A stretch of 7,991 nt of DNA, taken from assembly GCA_031282935.1 (NCBI GenBank), contig JAITCS010000050.1, forward strand, positions 1-7,991. Reading direction: 5' to 3'. The translations under genes and the position numbers were made by a program. Below are positions 5,463 to 7,991 of this stretch, piece by piece. The notes below the pieces were generated by a model, which worked only from the letters and a program-made list of their open reading frames with translations, did not search any database and was not told the origin of the DNA. This DNA comes from Cellulomonadaceae bacterium. Its GTDB lineage: Bacteria > Actinomycetota > Actinomycetes > Actinomycetales > Cellulomonadaceae. Every line of letters begins with the position of its first letter. The first letter of the stretch is position 1.

Positions 5463-5488
5463 GGGGTTTTGGGGTAGGGTTTGCGGGG
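5463..5488 (+). promoter_or_regulatory. G-quadruplex motif at the acetyltransferase start
   Basis: Four G-runs (5463-5466, 5471-5474, 5477-5479, 5485-5488) are separated by loops of 4, 2 and 5 bases. This satisfies the standard G3+/N1-7 rule. A fifth run, GGGGG, is at 5447-5451. The G-rich strand is the coding strand, so the motif would also be in the mRNA. Its last G is the first base of the GTG start. Confidence 0.7.
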
Positions 5489-6114
5489 TGGAGGCTTTTG
5501 TTTTGCAGAATGGCAGGGTGCGGCTTTCGGCTCCCAATCATGGCGACATTGCGGATATCACTAAATACTGCGCCACCGATCCAGAACTCATTAGGTGGAC
5601 AACAATCCCCCACCCTTACACTGAGAAAAGCGCTATTTGGTTTATTGACGAATACACCAAAAAAGGGTGGGCGGATGACACCTGCTATGTCTGGGCGATT
5701 AGGCGGCCAACATTAGCGGGCGAGCCGGAGGGCCCGATTTTGGGCACGGTTGATTTGCAGGGCATAAATGCGGTGTCCACCGGGCAGGGGTCGGCCACCC
5801 TCGGTTACGCCGCTTATCCACCCGGACGGGGTTTGGGATTGCTTACCGAAGCCGCACGCTTAGTTTTGAGCTGGGCACTCGACCCGGACGGCCTGAACTT
5901 GGCGCGCGTGGCGTGGTCGGCCAACGCCGGGAACTGGCGCAGCCGCCGCGTCGCCTGGAAATTGGGTTTTCAGTTCGATGGCACCATCCGGGCCCGGATT
6001 TTGGCCCGCAACCCCAGCGATCCGCGCGAGGACGAATGGGTGGCCACCTTGTTGCGCGGCGAACCGTTGCACCCAAACGAGCCATGGCCCACCGACGCCC
6101 CAGCATTCGGCTAG
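5488..6114 (+). CDS. GNAT-family N-acetyltransferase (RimJ/RimL-like)
   Basis: This 208-residue cytoplasmic enzyme is expected to move an acetyl group from acetyl-CoA to an amine, such as a protein N-terminus or small molecule; the substrate is unknown. The N-terminal RVRLSAPNHGDIADI and PELIRWTTIPHPYT stretches (10-24, 32-45) match the opening of RimJ/RimL-type proteins. The acetyl-CoA loop is at R114-G-L-G117 followed by LLTEA, after the strand GYAAYP. A late N149-W-R-S152 and KLGF (158-161) form the family's C-terminal motif. Length is typical. A longer frame opens at TTG 5461 but would lie inside the G4. GTG 5488 and TTG 5503 are the realistic starts, and the choice is not settled. It is divergent from the TA operon and convergent with the LemA-like gene, whose stop is 20 nt away. 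Confidence 0.88.
   Translation: MEAFVLQNGRVRLSAPNHGDIADITKYCATDPELIRWTTIPHPYTEKSAIWFIDEYTKKGWADDTCYVWAIRRPTLAGEPEGPILGTVDLQGINAVSTGQGSATLGYAAYPPGRGLGLLTEAARLVLSWALDPDGLNLARVAWSANAGNWRSRRVAWKLGFQFDGTIRARILARNPSDPREDEWVATLLRGEPLHPNEPWPTDAPAFG
5490..5494 (+). promoter_or_regulatory. GGAGG that could select a later acetyltransferase start
   Basis: GGAGG at 5490-5494 lies 8 nt before an in-frame TTG at 5503. Translation could therefore begin there instead of at GTG 5488. The upstream GTG has only AGGG at 5476-5479 (8-nt spacer), which is part of the G4 motif. Confidence 0.4.
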
Positions 6115-6134
6115 AGCACCGCAACAATAAAAAG

Positions 6135-7130
6135 CTAGCGGGATCTGGTGAGGTCCGTGGAGGTGCCGAGGCGGGAACCGACAAATACCGGGCGGGTGGT
6201 TAGCTTTGCATCTGCGGCCACTATCATCTTGGCTGGCCACTCAAAGATGTCCCTATTCCACATATTTACGCTGTCATTATATAACGTGCGGGCGGCAGTA
6301 ATTTCGCGTTGCACGGTTCGATCAGCGCGCAAAGCGGATTTCAATTCGGGCGATATGACACCGCCATTCCCACCAGCGGCACCTTGGGCGCGCGCTAATA
6401 TCTCTTGATAAGCGCGGTCAATGCGCCCGTTGGTGATGTTTCGACCCTCATCGTTTCGGCCATCTTCGTTTCGACCCTCGTCGTTTAGGCCCAAATCCAT
6501 CTCGGGCAAATAGCCAGGACAATTCGCCAAGATTTGCGCGCGCTGCGCCAAATACACGTCAATCTGGGCGGCATTTGCCCGAATACGTTGCTCTAGGGCA
6601 ACAAAATAATTTCGGACCTGCTGTTTTTGCCACATAAATATAAGGCCCGGCGCTAACCCGAGCACCCACAAAGTGACCTCGAATACCCGCGAACCCGTAG
6701 TAACTGTCGGGGCGAGTTGGGTATTCACGATAACCGATGTATCGTGGGAAGCCACACTGTTTCCGCGCGGGGTTTCTGGGTCGGCCAGGATTTCTCGAAC
6801 TATTGCTAGACGGGCCGAAATTGCGTCAGCGTCCCCACTTGATAACGCCTCACCAGAAACGGCAGATTGCCGATTGTAGTCAACAAATGCGAGATTCAAT
6901 TCCCGGTGTGCCCGCGCAAGGTTAGCGGCCGTAACCGAATCGGGTTCCGCCAGGGCCTCCGCATAATTCAGTTCCTCTTCCAAGGCGATCAAATCTGCGG
7001 CTGCGGCCGAACGATTCAGGCCCAAGGGTGAAACACTGCGCTGGCGGTGCGCGATGGAAAGCGCGGCAATAGCCGCTGCGGCGATAAGCACCAAAAAAAG
7101 GATCGCAAGCACCTGGGTCACCGTGGTCAC
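6135..7130 (-). CDS. LemA-like membrane protein with two transmembrane helices
   Basis: This 331-residue protein has hydrophobic helices at about 5-27 and 149-168. The part after helix 2 resembles LemA. FVALEQRIRANAAQIDVYLAQRAQIL parallels LemA's opening helix. REITAARTLYNDSVNMWN (275-292) then parallels its closing yN...yN helix and is followed by FEWPAKMIVAA. Between them is a polar insert with a DEGRN-type repeat (216-231). Residues 45-115 between the membrane helices form another helical stretch, with LEEELNYAEAL and RAHRELNLAFVDYN, that looks like a weaker second copy of LemA helices. The function of LemA proteins is poorly known. The start is GTG 7130; upstream the frame closes at TAG 7154-7152. 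The SD is weak. It begins 33 nt after rarA's stop and is probably co-transcribed with it. Confidence 0.68.
   Translation of the reverse strand: MTTVTQVLAILFLVLIAAAAIAALSIAHRQRSVSPLGLNRSAAAADLIALEEELNYAEALAEPDSVTAANLARAHRELNLAFVDYNRQSAVSGEALSSGDADAISARLAIVREILADPETPRGNSVASHDTSVIVNTQLAPTVTTGSRVFEVTLWVLGLAPGLIFMWQKQQVRNYFVALEQRIRANAAQIDVYLAQRAQILANCPGYLPEMDLGLNDEGRNEDGRNDEGRNITNGRIDRAYQEILARAQGAAGGNGGVISPELKSALRADRTVQREITAARTLYNDSVNMWNRDIFEWPAKMIVAADAKLTTRPVFVGSRLGTSTDLTRSR
6439..6483. repeat. Three 15-bp tandem repeats inside the LemA-like gene
   Basis: Units start at 6439, 6454 and 6469. The first and third differ at one base and the middle one at a few. The 15-bp period keeps the frame and encodes DEGRN, EDGRN, DEGRN in the polar insert, so copy number could change without breaking the protein. 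Confidence 0.85.
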
Positions 7131-7163
7131 TGGCCCAGCATAACAGCGCGGCTACCAAAAACA

Positions 7164-7991
7164 CTAAAGGTCTTGTTGGTGGGCCTTTATTTTGGCGAGG
7201 CGCTCCGTAACTTGGCGCTCATAACCATGATCGGTGGGGTGATAATACTGGGTGCCCACTAATTCATCGGGCAGATATTGTTGGGCCACTAAGGCGTTAG
7301 GGAAATTGTGCGGATATAGATAGCCAACCCCATGCCCTAAGGTTTTCGCATTCGCATAATGGGCGTCGCGCAAATGCGCTGGCACTGCGCCGATTTTACC
7401 AGCCTGAACATCAGCAATGGCCTGATCAATTCCAGCAATCACCGCGTTACTCTTGGGGGCAGTAGCCAGATGAATGACAGCCTCCGCCAACGGGATGCGA
7501 GCTTCGGGCAGGCCGATGAATTGGGCAGCTTGGGCGGCGGCGGTCGCAGTTTGCAGCGCGGACGGGTCGGCCATCCCGATGTCCTCGGCGGCGTGTACGA
7601 TGAGGCGGCGCGCGATGAAACGCGGGTCCTCACCCGCCACGATCATGCGCGCTAGATAGTGCAGGGCGGCGTCCGGGTCAGAACCTCGAATTGACTTAAT
7701 GAAAGCGCTGATCACGTCATAATGCTGGTCGCCGTCCTTGTCGTAGCGCACGGCGGCGCTGTCTGCGGCCTGGGCCACGGTGGCCACATTTATGGTTGGG
7801 GATTCGGCGGGAGCGGCGGTTGGCGATGCGGTTGCGAGGGCCGCGCCCGCGGCGGCCTCCAGAATCGTGAGCGACCGGCGGGCGTCTCCACCGGCGAGGC
7901 GCACCAGTTGCTCTAGGGCGTCGGGTTCGATTTCGACAGCGCCCCCGAGGCCGCGCTCGTCAGTCAGCGCCCGCTCCAAGAGGGTACGAAT
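7164..7991 (-). CDS. rarA: Replication-associated recombination protein A (C-terminal 275 residues; 5' end outside window)
   Basis: RarA (also MgsA) is an AAA+ ATPase related to clamp loaders that acts at stalled replication forks. The frame is open to the right edge, so the Walker motifs lie outside. The first visible residues ([14 protein letters not shown], then [19 protein letters not shown] with its sensor-2-like GGDARR) are the end of the AAA+ module. An Ala/Pro-rich spacer of about 30 residues follows. The characteristic C-terminal region comes next: [34 protein letters not shown], then [24 protein letters not shown], and near the end [14 protein letters not shown] and QQYLPDEL. These match RarA closely. 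The Ala/Thr/Pro spacer is longer than in some relatives. TAG 7166-7164 ends the gene. The LemA-like gene follows on the same strand. Confidence 0.94.
   Translation of the reverse strand: MRTLLERALTDERGLGGAVEIEPDALEQLVRLAGGDARRSLTILEAAAGAALATASPTAAPAESPTINVATVAQAADSAAVRYDKDGDQHYDVISAFIKSIRGSDPDAALHYLARMIVAGEDPRFIARRLIVHAAEDIGMADPSALQTATAAAQAAQFIGLPEARIPLAEAVIHLATAPKSNAVIAGIDQAIADVQAGKIGAVPAHLRDAHYANAKTLGHGVGYLYPHNFPNALVAQQYLPDELVGTQYYHPTDHGYERQVTERLAKIKAHQQDL

Noticed and set aside
6110..6139. GCTAG...CTAGC pairing between the convergent acetyltransferase and LemA-like gene ends.
   Set aside because: The 5-bp stem has a loop of about 20 bases. It is too weak to call a terminator, though an A-run precedes the second arm.
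6922..7164. 80-codon minus-strand frame starting at the end of rarA, overlapping the LemA-like N-terminus.
   Set aside because: It is a different frame over the LemA-like membrane helix, with no SD and no recognisable domain.

Overview
The window looks like chromosomal DNA from an actinobacterium. By eye the base composition is moderately high in GC. Several genes start with GTG or TTG, two genes look leaderless, and the protein families are typical of that phylum: an Excalibur-containing secreted nuclease, an actinobacterial-type RelE-like toxin with a long Phd-like antitoxin, and RarA. Family composition suggests something like Actinomycetaceae, but the sequence does not fix the genus. No rRNA, tRNA, CRISPR array, transposase or phage gene was seen.

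Layout. Positions 1-2211 (minus) hold a compact ABC-2 export operon: an ATPase, then a six-helix permease, then a second permease cut by the left edge. The junctions overlap by 8 and 1 nt. Positions 2212-2814 form a roughly 600-bp intergenic region between this operon and a divergent lipoprotein gene. It carries four tandem 19-20-bp repeats and a cluster of inverted repeats. Positions 2815-3732 (plus) encode a lipoprotein with a Gly/Ser linker and two META/HslJ-like domains, apparently read from a leaderless transcript. A shared hairpin at about 3753-3774 separates it from a convergent block at 3775-5363 (minus). In transcription order that block is a Phd-like antitoxin with an extended C-terminus, a RelE-like toxin, and a secreted Excalibur plus SNase-type nuclease.

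Positions 5364-5487 are the divergent control region between the antitoxin and a GNAT acetyltransferase (5488-6114, plus). It contains a good leaderless promoter for the antitoxin, overlapping inverted repeats, and a G-quadruplex motif that runs into the acetyltransferase start. Positions 6135-7991 (minus) hold the C-terminal part of rarA (cut by the right edge), followed 33 nt downstream by an unusual two-helix LemA-like membrane protein with an in-frame 15-bp repeat.

How the genes work together. The ABC genes make one exporter. Antitoxin and toxin make one type II TA module, and the nuclease may be read through from it. rarA and the lemA-like gene probably share a transcript. The lipoprotein and acetyltransferase look like single-gene units. 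The least ordinary material is the 2423-2797 intergenic structure, the G4 at 5463-5488, and the two leaderless promoters.
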